Source of the DNA: Epiperipatus broadwayi
Taxonomy: Eukaryota > Onychophora > Udeonychophora > Euonychophora > Peripatidae
Direction of reading: 5' to 3'
Length of the DNA: 64,000 nt
Assembly: GCA_028023455.1 (NCBI GenBank)
Contig: JAQFVV010000021.1
Coordinates: forward strand, 5,298,853 to 5,362,852
Every line of letters starts with the position of its first letter. Within the stretch, counting starts at the first letter, position 1. Positions 48,931-60,807 of the stretch are shown piece after piece. The position numbers were made by a program, and so were the translations under genes. The notes under the pieces were generated by a model, which saw only the letters and a program-made list of their open reading frames with translations, did not search any database and was not told the origin of the DNA.

Positions 48931-49388
48931 AGGTTTTATCTTTATTAATGAGACTTAGGATTTAAAACTGGAAACAATGCAATTATGCATCTAGCAATCT
49001 CTTTTAATTCTATTTTATTCTTGAAAATAGAAGCCTGAAATTCAAAACAGCCTAAGATTTTGAACCCTAAGCCAACCTTCCTGAACAAATATGTATATCT
49101 AATTCTATATCAATAACTATATATTTTCAGAATCTTCAGTTTGTTAATAATAATAAATCACTCTATTCTTTAATTAACACAGAATATGATAAAAGCCTTC
49201 TCCTCTAACACCATCTATAGTAAGATTGAGTAATTAGTGATTACCAGATGTTGGTGCATTTAAATCACCATACCCAGAATGGTTTTTGGTTTTCTGAGGC
49301 TTTGGATAATAATTGAAGTTGGTTTCTAGATACACAACAGCATTATTTCTAGTTTGAATCCTAAGTCTCATTGATAAAAACAAAAAGC
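48931..49388. repeat. Inverted repeat with 60-bp arms
   Basis: TTAATGAGACTTAGGATTTAAA (within 48931-48994) and its inverted partner AATCCTAAGTCTCATTGATAAA (within 49326-49388) are about 60-bp arms. A further direct repeat, ATCTATA(TA)GTAAGATTGA(A/G)(C/T)AAT, occurs at about 48855 and 49213. Interior sequence is AT-rich with no gene. Confidence 0.6.
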
Positions 49389-49879
49389 AAGTTGTGATCT
49401 ACGATTGAGTGGAACATGCACTGACTTCTCATGACCAGAGGCTGATCTTGTTTTATTATATTTAATTTTGTTTATTCTACTCCACTGCCACTAAATCTAT
49501 TTTAAGAGTTGAATAGTCAATATATACTAGCTGTAGTCCTTATTAAATCTGCCAACGCCAGTGCAGCACTATCTACATTGCCAAACTAGTTACAGGCTTA
49601 TGATTGTGAAAAGCATTGTGTAAGCTGCTAGGGGGAAGGTTATCATATGACTTTTTTTTTCATCAAAAATAAAATTATAAACTAATGATATTAAACCACT
49701 AAACATTAGATGATCATTGTGTTTTCAATTTGAGTCATAGTTTTGTAGTTGTAGAGATAAAAGGTGGCTGTTGGAGAGTTGAGTTAGATCCTAAAATCTA
49801 GGTATGGTGCTCTCAGATCCAAAGCTAGAAATTAGAAAGCCACAAGCTAGAAATTAGTCTGGGTATATTGTATGAGTAG

Positions 49880-49973
49880 GCACTAGATAGGGATTTTATG
49901 CACAAGCCTTCTGGCATCCATTGAAGATTCTGGCTTGCACTGAGTGGCACTACTGTATAGAAAGTTTTGCTTG
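49880..49973 (-). mobile_element. Copy of the GCAAAACTCTCC MITE family
   Basis: Minus strand: AGCAAAACTTTCTATACAGT, AGTGCCACTCAGTGCAAGCC, then GGCTTGTGCATAAAATCCCT. It links the short MITE at 41.86 kb (shared CAGTGCAAGCCAGA) with the copy at 40.94 kb (shared tail). Confidence 0.6.
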
Positions 49974-50540
49974 TTTTTACTAATGATACTAATAACAGAG
50001 TCTCAATGCATGGTGAGCTGTACTTTTCTTTTTTTCAAAATTGTTAATTTTCAATTTCCAAATTAATTTTAATTAAATATTTATTAGAATATATCAGTTA
50101 ACATTACTTATTTCTATTAAACATTCTTTGAACATTGCTTTTGTGTTTAGTAAAATAATATACTCTTATATTTTTAAAGTTAGAATGCTTTTTATTGTTA
50201 CTGTTTCTCTTACAGTTTAGACTGGGTAGCAATATTTATCTGTTGAGATATGTGTGGTATATGTAGTAAAGCAGTTCACATCATGAATATATGATGTTAA
50301 ACCCAATCATTTTTAAATACTGCTACAGTAAATAATACACACCTCAGTACATAATGGTACTGTAATAAATAAATGAAGTCACTTTCCTGCTTTATGTAAA
50401 AGAGCTTGTCTACAATATGACAGATGTGTGTATAGGTATGTGTTGCCGATTACAACATAAAAAGATTTTTGAATAGTTGAAACTGTATGGGGAAACAATG
50501 CCACTAAAAAGTGTTAATTTAAAAATGCAAGAAAGAATTT

Positions 50541-50850
50541 ATGTAATATATAGGGTATATGAGCACAGATTTTCACATGACCCACCACTCTCCACTCTAT
50601 TTCTTAACATTGAAAGGCTTTAACACATATGTCGAAAAGATAAATAATCACCAATATACGCATTTCGTGCATATATGTGTGGAGATGGTAATCTGGACCA
50701 ACTGATGATTGCTGGCTAGCATGACATACGTATATTGGTGATCATTTATCTTTTCGACATATATGTGTTTAAGGGTTTTAGTGTTATGAGATAGAGTGGA
50801 GAGTGGTGGATCGTGTGAAAGTCTGTGCTCATATACCCTATATAATACAT
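50541..50850. mobile_element. 310-bp hairpin element with 120-bp arms
   Basis: The left arm (50541-50660) and right arm (50729-50850) are inverted copies at roughly 85-90% identity by eye. Shared blocks are TATAGGGTATATGAGCACAG, CCACCACTCTCCACTCTAT and ATGTCGAAAAGATAAAT. The 68-bp centre contains GCATATATGTGTGGAGATGG. A 112-codon frame over the right side (50648-50986) is an artefact of the repeat. Single copy here; it looks like a foldback/MITE. Confidence 0.85.
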
Positions 50851-51770
50851 ATATAGTCACAGATATATAATAAGCCTGTGTTTCAGTTAAGAAAGAATAT
50901 ATTATTTTATTGCATTCATAATAATTTTGATAGGAACATAATATGAAACAGACAGATTTATTTATTAGATTGTAAAGATTAAGCAACTAAGATAATATAC
51001 ACATAATGTATACAAAAAAGAATTATTGTACATATAAGAACCCATCAAACAAACAAGTTCAGTTAAAGAAATCTTTGGAAGTGTACTTGTAAATTATTTT
51101 AGTAATATATTAGGGACTTGTTTGGTCTATGAAAGGGTTTATATTCGTAGCCTTACATATTGGATAAGCTGTATGTAAGATTACACAATTAAAAATCATT
51201 AAAATTGCATATAATAATATAAAATTACAAGTTTTGCCTGTTTTAATATTGATGGAATCTCTTTATTTTGGGATCTAATTTATTATTATAACTGTTTGGG
51301 GGCAGTCCCAGTAAGATGTTCCTGCAATATATTTTTGATAAGTGAATGTTTATTAATTTTAGCCCAAGAAAATTATCCTTTTTTTTCCACTTGAAATTGA
51401 CAACTTTTAAAATATTTAAATTGGGAATTCCTTTTCTGAGTAAAGATTCGGAATTGTTTTGATAAATGTATTTTGGGACTCTATGATACAAATATATTCT
51501 TGAAAGCGGGTAGGTTATTAAATAATATAAGGGAGATAGATGTCTTTGATTTTATCATTTTGCAAATAATTTTCCAATTACAATGCTTTTTTAATTGCAT
51601 TTTTAAAACCAATTAATCTCAGAAGATTGTAACAGAACTACAAGTATAATGGACTATTTGAGGGTGGTGTGAAAGTCCGAGTTTGAATCCCTTATATATT
51701 ACATTATATATGTGCAGGTGTATGTAAGTCTGTGCAGTGTATTAAATTATATCTAATATTGTTAAATGTT

Positions 51771-51975
51771 TTTAGAAAAATTCAAACTTTATTTAAACTT
51801 TTCAAATATGTTTCCCTGTTAATAATAAAACACAGGTTTGTATATAACACATTATGAGTGATATTATTCTCTTCTTCCACTGTTGCTGGCCTGACCAATG
51901 ACAATAGTAGTATGAAAATCCAACCTGGCCTGACCAATGACAATAGTAGTATTCAAATCCAACCTCGTCCTCGTG
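51771..51975 (+). mobile_element. Half copy of the CTTCAGGTGTTGCTGG family with 39-bp tandem repeat
   Basis: Starts TTTTAGAAAAATTCAAACTT and TTTAAACTTTTCAAATATG. The internal unit CTGGCCTGACCAATGACAAT is duplicated with a 39-bp period (51886-51924 and 51925-51963), nearly identical between units. Confidence 0.65.
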
Positions 51976-52292
51976 AGTATTGAATTATGAGTTCATTTTC
52001 TGAATGAAGATTCCAAGTTGTTTCGATAAATGTATTTTAACTCCATAGTAGAAATATGTTCTTGAAAGTGGGTAGGTCATGAAATAATACAAGGCAGATT
52101 ATATCTTTGATTTTACCATTTTATAGACAATTTTCTAATTACATTGTTTTTTTAATTGTATTTTTAAAACCAGCTAGTCATAGAAGATTGTACCAGAACT
52201 ACACGTAATTAGTGTTTATCTGATAGTTAACAATGATGGTAATTTAGTAGTAATTATATAATAGACTATTTTCTATATCTGATATCGGTAAA

Positions 52293-52456
52293 TGATTTTA
52301 CAAAAATTTAAACTTTTCAAATATTTTTCCACCATTAGTAACAGCACACAGATTAATTAATATATGACAGAACATTTCGAGTGGTATTCTTCTCTCTTCT
52401 TCAGGTATTGCTGACCTGACTAGAAACACTTGGTCTTCATGGATATTAAATTTAAA
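52293..52456 (+). mobile_element. Half copy of the CTTCAGGTGTTGCTGG family
   Basis: AATTTAAACTTTTCAAATAT, TTTCGAGTGGTATTCTTCTC and TTCTTCAGGTATTGCTGACC match the left arm of the 58.0-kb element. No partner arm. Confidence 0.6.
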
Positions 52457-52919
52457 GGGAAGCTCTAACCAATTACGCTATTCTGTCAAAATCTATATTT
52501 TCACTTGTTTTCTATGTTTCTTTTACACATATAATACCAATATTGTAAAATTGCGTTAAAAATTAATTTTTAAACAAATATTTTGTATTCTGTGGTGGTT
52601 TATGTTTATACTCAAATTATTGGATTTTTTTCATGCATTAGCGAGTTTTTTTTTAGAAATTTTGAGCAAATTTTAAAACTACATCTGATTGATACTTTTT
52701 GAAAATTTTTGATTTCTTTTATTCTCTAGCTTTAATTTTTATTTTAGAAACAGATTCATTCTTTTTTATTAGTTGCACTCCATTAAAAAAAAAATGTAAT
52801 GATAGGTTACTTTCAATTTAATTTCTCTTTGTGTCTTTCAATGGATTAATGTTTATTATCTTCTAAAAACCATCGCTGATACATCTAACCAAACAAATGA
52901 CATAAATATTGAATAAAAA

Positions 52920-53233
52920 TACTTAAAATTTATATTTTAGAAATTATAAGCTAGTAAAAATAATATGCTTTATTTTATTAGGGATTTTTTTTTTTAATTT
53001 AATTTCATAAAATATTTGAAATATGATGGCGCAAAGCACTGGAGTATGTAGGGAGAGGGAATGATGATACAAAGTATCATGCAAAAGATGCAGAAGTCTG
53101 ATCAAACCAAGCTTATAATTTCCAAATACTAAAAGATTATAACTTCTAAAATACAAATTATACTATATGCCCATATGAAATAAAGCATATTATTTTTACT
53201 AGCTTATAATTTCTAAAATATGAATTTAAAGTA
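52920..53233. repeat. Inverted repeat with near-perfect 58-bp arms
   Basis: The left arm (52920-52977) and right arm (53176-53233) are inverted copies with only a few differences, containing AATTATAAGCTAGTAAAAAT and ATAATATGCTTTATTT. The ~200-bp spacer holds a slightly GC-richer block and an extra partial copy (AAGCTTATAATTTCCAAATA). Probably a MITE or a recent inverted duplication. The small open frame at 52944-53156 is a by-product. Confidence 0.85.
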
Positions 53234-53744
53234 CTTTTATTCAATATTTATGTCATTTATTGGTTGGAAGTGTCAGCGGTGGTTTTGGCTGGTCTTTAGA
53301 TTTCAAAATGGCCATGAATGCAAACTAAATCAGCACCAACATTTCTGTATGTGCTATCTCAATAAATGTCCTAGTTTGGTGATTTCAATTGCATTGTTGG
53401 TTACTAAGTTAAACAAATTAGCTGTGAAAAGGTATATAAAATATTCTGGAATTACTATAATCATATCGTTAATCACTTAAAGAATCATTTGAACAGTCAA
53501 GTGGCTGTTCTATTTGATGAGCCATCCCACAACTGTTGTAAACTATTATTTTTTACCTTTCGTACTGATTAGATCACTATAATCTTAATTGTAAAGGGCT
53601 TTTTAATATACAAATTCTTTCAATTTAGCAATTATTTAAAGTTTCAATTCTTTATTTGTTAGAGTTGCAATGTTGAGAAATTAAAAAAAAAAAACATTCA
53701 GCTTTTTTGGTGTTTGAAATGAATTAAAAGTTAGTAGTCTTTTT

Positions 53745-53918
53745 TTTTTTACTTCACAAACATCTCACAAAATTCTCTCTTAGCGAATGTACCTTCCACA
53801 CTTGCTATTTGAACCGGGATCATACAGAATTGAACATTTTCAGGTTCCACTCAGGCTTTTGTAGCTGGTCTATAGCCAATTTAGCTATCCACTCTATTAT
53901 TGGTTAGTAAATGGGTAT
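53745..53918 (-). mobile_element. tRNA-derived SINE, family C
   Basis: Minus sense: ATACCCATTTACTAACCAAT, GGATAGCTAAATTGGC (A-box-like) and GATCCCGGTTCAAATAGC (B box). The first block, in either orientation, also occurs near 2421, 10343 and 14225, suggesting several decayed copies. Confidence 0.5.
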
Positions 53919-54591
53919 TACTATATCTAATTATTCTTAGCAAAAGGATAAACCAAGAATGGAAAAACAGTAGGTATGATTTCTTGTGGTTCTTTTTAGG
54001 ATTGAATGAAAAGGATTGTTGAAGAGATCTTTGTCTTGATGTGGAATGTTTACTTTCCTACATAGAAATCAAAAATATTTTCAATTTTTTTTTTTTTGAT
54101 GCAGATTCGATTTACTTAGATAAATTATTTTATTATTCCTCTTTATTGGCTTTTGGAAATATAAGCAATATCATCAGATTTTGCAAAAACCCATACATTT
54201 TTATTTTTAAAAATTCTATTATTTCTCATAAGAATCGGATTGTTTTTATAATGTGAGATACTGCACGCACAGTAAGAAAGATATTTTATTTTTTCAATTA
54301 TATGTTCATAAACAAGTCAGAGTTGCTTTTATAAGTTTAATTGTTAATGGTTGCTTTGTTTCGAAGGCCCTTAATGAAGTGAGGAAATTTGTTTAGTGTC
54401 TAAAGCTTATTTACTTATTTAGTATTTTTTTAAAGGTGTCCATTATGCAGTCAATTCACTTATGACTTCGGTCTTATCAATTCTTTTATTATATGATTAA
54501 ATTGGACAATCACTGAGTATTGGTCATAGTTTGTTTAGCCACAAATGTATATGACAGAGATTTTAAAAAAATTCTGAATGACCTGAATCTA

Positions 54592-54764
54592 CAGAGGCAA
54601 AACTCTCCTTACTGTAATACCACCCAGTGCAAGTCAAAATAATGAACGGATGCAAGAAGCTATGGAGAGTTTTGCCCTCAGTCATAACAGCTTGTGTAAG
54701 CATAGGGAATGGTGATCATGTGACATTTAGTGGTTTATGAACTGAATCTACTAGCTAGATCAAA
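54592..54764. mobile_element. Copy of the GCAAAACTCTCC MITE family with extended right side
   Basis: CAGAGGCAAAACTCTCC (54592) and GGAGAGTTTTGCCCTC (ending 54679) are terminal inverted repeats. AACAGCTTGTGTAAGC and GAATGGTGATCATGTGACAT follow, as at 41951-41994. Confidence 0.7.
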
Positions 54765-57170
54765 TTCAACTGGTTTTATTGTTAATTTGGCAAAAAAAAA
54801 ATGTGTTTGGGACCTACAAGAGGCCAGTTTCTTAGGTCATAATTTTTAGGTATTAAAAGGGGTTTGATCTGAAAGTGTCAAAGCTTAAGTAGTAAAACTA
54901 TTGTATTGAGTTAGTGATAAGTCTGATCCCTTTTATACATTTTGGGGGCAATTTGTCTTATGATTTCTGTTAGAAGAATATGCAAAAGGATGAAACAGTG
55001 GGCTTCAGTATGCCTATAATCTTTCTCACAATAATATTTAATTGTGAATCCAGGAGTTTAATGTGAACGCTTTTTCAAACCAAAAATTATTTTTAGATCT
55101 CATCTTTTGTAAATGAAAATAAATTATTCAGTAGTTCAGGGTTACTTCAAAAGAGCATGGAGTGTGGTTATATTTCAGATTATTATTGCACAAGAGTTTA
55201 AGTTTACAAGGTAGTTGCTAGATAAACAGTTGAACATATTGTCTTTGTAGGATATGTCATAAGGCCACAGTCTTTGAAAAAAGATATCAAACATTTCATA
55301 ATCTTAATAAGAGACTTCCTGTTTCTGGAAAGAGCCTTTTACGACATCGTAAAATGTTGTATTTTCTACAATTACCATTTATTAGAGTCATTAAAATTTT
55401 TCCGTTGGAAAACAATTGTCTAGGAAAGTAATGGTTTTCTTGCATTTAAGAATTTTAGAGACTAAGACCATTTCTCCAGTATTATAAGCTCAAATTAGAG
55501 TGATAAAGATACCAATCTTTACTTTACTTTGAATGCCCTTTTTTCAATAATATAGAATTTATTTTCAACTGTTGCATATTAGTTTCAACCAAACTTATTT
55601 TAAAGTTCTCAACTATTGGGATTATTTCAAAAAGTTTCTAGGGAAAAGATTATATTTTTAAATTGTTTATAGGAAACACATAATAACGATATTGGGTAAT
55701 GGGTATTATAAGTTTTGGATTTTTTTCCCCGTAGGGTTAATGCTGATGAATAACTTTGTTAATCATGATTCAGGACTTTTTTCGATTTAAGCCATTTGAG
55801 GATAAGTTCACCAATATCTACTGGCTTTGTTAAATATAGGTTAATGAGCCATTGTAAATGAGAAATATGTAAGGTTATCTTTTAATGCTTTTTTTGGCTC
55901 TGCCAATTAAAAGTCTGATATATATTGATAGTGATAGAGGAAGTTCCATTAAGAGTATTTCCACATCTACCAATCCTGCATAAGATATCAGTCTTCTTGA
56001 CTGAATCGCATAAGTTTTCTTGGTTTCTCCATCGTTCTTTTCGAGAATCATTAAAAAAATTTATAAGTTTATTTTGATCTTTGCTAGATAAATTATTGAT
56101 TACGAAGAGCATAGCTGATTTTATTTTAGTTTGGGATGAACTGCCTTTGATCTCCTTGAGGGAAACTGCCTTTGATATCATTGAGGGATGGTTGGACGAA
56201 CTCTTGTTATGAATTGAATGAATCTAACAAAGCAAGTGAGAATGGGTGAAATTTTATTAATAGGTTCTTCAAGATAGTGTATTGGTAAATAAGTTAGCTT
56301 TCATTAATTTTTTTTTCAGGTATGGAAAAATGAATTTCAAGAGTTAAATTATGGTTGACTATGGAGGAAGGGGTCTTATATTAGTAAATCAGCAGATAAT
56401 AGGGATTTTCTTTTGCTGAAAATAAAATGTACATTGATCAAGTTTTTTCACAGAATTCTACACTCCTTTTTTATCAAGGGTATACTAAGGACTCTTTTTT
56501 AATAATGTCATCTCAATCCATCTACTTCTAGTCATAGGATTTAAATTGAATGCAGATGAAATTTTCTAACTATGTTCCAATGGGATAGAAGATTTGTGTC
56601 ATGTGACATTACTTTACATATGTGACACTTCAAATCTTTGATGCTCAGTAATCAAATATTATTTGACCAACCATTAAGCCATTTGATATCCACAACATCA
56701 CGGTGTTTCTTCATATGCTCAAAACCATGTGGTACTCTTTGCACTTTCATATTTAATATAAAGAAATGCAATGTGTTTAAAATAAATGATAATGAACAGT
56801 TTAAACTGTACTTGAATTCCATTAAATATCAGCCATTGAAAACTACTGAAAAGATTTGAAAATTATCTGTTAATATTAATTGTTGACCTAATAATAATAT
56901 CCTATTAATAAATAATGCTTTTCTCTCCAGTACGATTGTTCATACTTTCTGAGTACAAATAAGACATGACTATATTATGAAATTTCAATTCTACACTTTA
57001 TAGAAAGGTCACATACTCTGTGCTTGCTGCCAAAATGTGAGATAAAAATACCTGTATTGGAAGCATGTAAATAAAATTTAATCATCGGCTTAATCATCTT
57101 TTTAAGAGAAAGTAATCTGAAAACATATCTGCTCCTTCACTTTTTTGCATTTTTTTAATATATGTATTAA
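54765..57170. other. Stretch with unassigned short frames
   Basis: A 99-codon minus frame (55882-56181) and a 73-codon plus frame (56638-56859) lie in sequence less homopolymer-rich than its surroundings. Reading the minus strand across stops gives protein-like segments but no motif I can name. It may be a decayed transposon or an old pseudogene; I make no functional call. Confidence 0.35.
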
Positions 57171-57881
57171 TTTTTTTTTATCATCTCTTATATACTTTAA
57201 TGCAATCTTTTTTATATAATTCCTTCTTTATTTTGTTTACAGTTTCAATTATCATGCAGTCTTCATCAGAGTTACAACATTTAAACATAATCATATAAAC
57301 ATTATTTTATATACATATTAATATATATTTTATATTACCATTCATAATCAAGTTACAGTTGTAAGGAAAGAAGTGGAACTTATAAAGAGGTAAATAAAAT
57401 GAAAAAGTAAAAAAATGAGAATAGGAAAATAAAAATAGAGATAAGAGTAAGAATAAAATAGGAATATTAATAAATGAATAAATATATAAAATAATAGAAG
57501 ATAATAAAATATATTAGGGAATAAGTATATATAAAAAATAAAATGCAAAGGTTATAACGATATATTAAAGAATAAATGTGGAATGATAGATAAGATAGAA
57601 AAAAATACAAAATAGGAATAAAATGAAAGTAAAAATAAATAAGAAATAATAAGAAAATATAAGTAAGAAATAAGAGAAGTAAGCTATAAAATTAAAATTA
57701 AATATGATTATGAATGATAATATAAAATATGTATATTAATATGTATATAAAATACTGGCTATATGATATGTTTAAATGTAACTCTGATGAAGACTGCAGG
57801 ATGGTCAAAACTGTAAGCAAAATAAAGGAATTATAAAAAAAAGATTGCATTAAAGTGTATAAGAGGAGATGATAAAAATTT
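57171..57881. mobile_element. 710-bp foldback element with 180-bp arms
   Basis: The left arm (57171-57352) and right arm (57702-57881) are inverted copies, high identity by eye. Both carry AACTCTGATGAAGACTGCA and ATTGCATTAAAGT(A/G)TATAAGA on one strand. The 350-bp centre is strongly A/G-biased on the plus strand. Related short blocks (CTTCATCAGA next to GTTTC(A/G)A) occur at about 13931-13967 and twice at 47050-47110. No transposase frame is visible; frames at 57348 and 57698 are artefacts. Confidence 0.85.
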
Positions 57882-58044
57882 TTAATAGTTTGAAAACATT
57901 CCTTATCTTCATTTAGAAGGTTATAAATATTAATCCCCTCTCCTGAAAATAATTTTAAGAAATCTATTGTGTGAAAATATGTTGGGTTATTTCCGTCATT
58001 TATCATTAATTGCGGAATGTCTAGAAAATTTTAAAGTTTATTTA

Positions 58045-58268
58045 AACTTTTCCAAATATAAATAATTGTTAGTAATAATACACAATGTCAATACTCGTTA
58101 GTAATTACACAATGTTTCGAGTGGTATTACTCTCCACCCTTTTTCAGATGTTGCCGACCTGACCAGTGACAATGAGCAGGCCAGCAACACCTGAAGAAGG
58201 GCGGAGAATAATACCACTCATATCTACTAATATGTGTTGTTACTAACAGTTATTTTTATTTGGAAAAG
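58045..58268. mobile_element. Full inverted-repeat copy of the CTTCAGGTGTTGCTGG family
   Basis: The left arm (58045-58172) and right arm (58173-58268) meet with almost no spacer at GACCAGTGACAATGAGCAGGCC. Shared motifs are GAGTGGTATTA, the CTTCAGGTGTTGCTGGCC type and TGTTAGTAA. The left arm carries an extra 26-bp duplication of GTTAGTAAT..ACACAATG. Confidence 0.75.
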
Positions 58269-58669
58269 ATTAGACACTCAACATTTAATGATAAGTGACT
58301 GAAATGGTCTAATATATTATCACATTATTAAATATATGATTATAACCATTTGAATTACTGTCTTCACTTTCAAATCACTCAAATATTTAATTATTAATCT
58401 AATTGTACTATTATTCATAAACATCAAACAGTTATTTTTAGAAATATTAAATTATTAACTTGTTAAGTACATTGTTCTGGAACCCATATATATATATATT
58501 TGCATTATTTTTTCAATTATATATTTTTTAATGAAAAAACTTATTCATTATAAATCTCAGTGTTTTAGTAAAATTTTGTTAAAAGCATAAATAAAATACC
58601 AACGTTGCATATAAAAAAGTAGCAGTAATATTAACAATGTAAAGAAATTCATTTCAATCTTCAGTCTAA

Positions 58670-58790
58670 TATATATATATATTTCCATATGTCATAGTAT
58701 TGGCTGGGAGGCGAACCCGCAACAACTGTCTGCAACCAACTGCTTGCTTGCAAGGTGGCTGCATTGACCTCGGCTAACAACGCTTGACCC
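58670..58790 (-). mobile_element. tRNA-derived SINE, family B copy (full head)
   Basis: In the minus sense it reads GTCAAGCGTTGTTAGCCGAGG (A box near 58766-58776) and GGTTCGCCTCC (B box, 58707-58717), about 48 nt apart, as in a class II (Leu/Ser-like) tRNA. The tail is GACATATGGAAATATATATATATTAG. The acceptor stem is not tRNA-like, so it is a SINE and not a functional tRNA gene. Confidence 0.8.
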
Positions 58791-60807
58791 TAAATTTTAA
58801 AAAATATATTTAAGGCAAAAAAACAAACCTTCAAATCTCTTTGTTTTAACCCTTCGGTACTCTAACAGTTTTCTTTGTTTTGCTTTCATTTTAATATTAA
58901 ACCATTGTTATACATCAGAATGTAATAAGTTTGACTTTATTTAATAAATATTTTTGTCTAGAAATTAAATAAATTCTAAAAAGTTACATTTGATTTTTGG
59001 AATTATTTTAAAAATTAGATTTTAATCAAAACAAAGCGTTTCATCATTTAACTTTGGGCGGAATAGATTGAATTTACAAAAAGGAACGAATTCTTTTTTG
59101 TTTGATGTTTATTTTTAAAATGTGAATGGATAATTATTAATATCTAATAAATCTATGAACTTATGCTTTAAAAATTTTAAATTTTTTAGTAATTTTTATA
59201 TTTCTATATTTTCTAATAGACTCTTAGTGGTGATATTTTCTAGACGGATTGTATTAATTGCCATAGTAATGTTACTCAGAAAAATATTTTTCATATTTAA
59301 AAATGAAACATTTCTGTAGAAAATAAATATGTAATAATATATATTCTTGATTCATTAATTATCATACAATTATTATGCAAAAATAATGATAAAGTTTCCA
59401 AAAAATCAAGTTTTCAGTCATTTGTAATATTGTCTCAAAATAATATTGCAAAATTATCACAAAGTTTGAAAGTACCAAGAATACAATGAGTTCTCATCAT
59501 TGTGGAGCTTACCAGACTTTGAAATTCCTATGTTTCTGATTATCTTGATACCTTCAGATCTTTTTGGGAATTAAAATGTTAGAAAAAAAAATACAAGAAT
59601 TTTTAAGTTTGAAAAAAAAAGTTAGCAAAAATCCCTTAATAGAGCGCTAAAGATTCAAATTGAATTTTTCACTTCTGGCCTGAATGAGAACTTTGGAATA
59701 AAGAAAAATTCTCTTAAATGTATCATAAATTCTAAAAATAAAAAATAATTTTAGAAATATTAAAAATCTTTCTAAATAAAAAAACCAATAAAGATAGCTG
59801 AAAGGAGCTTGAAAGTCTGTATTAAAATCCCCTCTAATTAAGTACATTCATATAAAAACTATGCAAACATCACATACCTAATAAAAAATGAATATTTAAT
59901 AATTTTACTAAACAGGAAACTCATAAGTAAATAAAAAAAAGATTTTTTTCTTTAAATATTGGCAAAATAAAAGTCGCACTAGAATGGAAGTATATTTTCT
60001 TCAAATGAGAAATTTATTTCTCTTCCTCTGTATATTGGTGCTGACATTTAGGAGTAATATTTGCACTAAAATCTTAACTATTAAATTAATTGTGAAACTC
60101 TAAAAAAATAAATTTTCAGTGAGAGTTCTTTTGTTAATGATTTAAACAGAACCTGTTAATTCCTATTGTAGTGCCAACAAGAGATTTTCAGGATTCTGCA
60201 GCTTAAGATTAAAGTTCTTAACTTAACAATAGAAATTAATTTAATTTAAAGACTATGTATGTTTTTACAGTTATATGTACATTGAGAGGATGATTTCATA
60301 CAGGTCTTTCATTAATTACTTATGAAAGTGAAGGTAAGTCTGTAAGATAATAATTTAAAAATAAATTTACTTATGGAGATCACACAAATAAAGAAGAATT
60401 GAAAAACAATATATTCATGGTTAAAATTTTGATTAGAAGACACATTTAATATTTAAATTATATATCATAAAGTTGAGACAATAATATAATATTTAACGAG
60501 TAATTGTTTGATGGATATGAATACTCATACAATTACATTAACATCTAAACATATAAATACTTTGAAAGTGAAGCTGGTAATTTAAATTGATATAAATTTG
60601 TTTGGACATATATATAAAATAATAGTGTTAGAACAACGGGTGATGTAGGAATACAAGTACATTTGAATGATATTGGGTTAGTCGAAATGTATGTTGTGGT
60701 GAGAAGGATTTGCATTTTTCTACTATCTTTTGCTTGTTTACACAATTAAAGGTGAATTTATAAAATAATACTTTAAAAATAGATATTAATAATATCAGTA
60801 TTAACTA
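58791..60807. other. Gene-free AT-rich stretch
   Basis: No gene or recognised repeat. Only short frames (for example 59647-59847, 60545-60745) without domains. Confidence 0.6.

Noticed and set aside
50648-50986. 112-codon minus-strand frame
   Set aside because: It lies across the right side of the 50.5-kb hairpin element and has no recognisable domain.
57698-58006. 102-codon minus-strand frame
   Set aside because: It overlaps an arm of the 57-kb foldback; the translation is aromatic-rich low complexity.
58670-58790. Functional tRNA gene
   Set aside because: A and B boxes are present but the acceptor stem does not pair and a (TA)n-tailed body follows; it matches the SINE at 14.5 kb.
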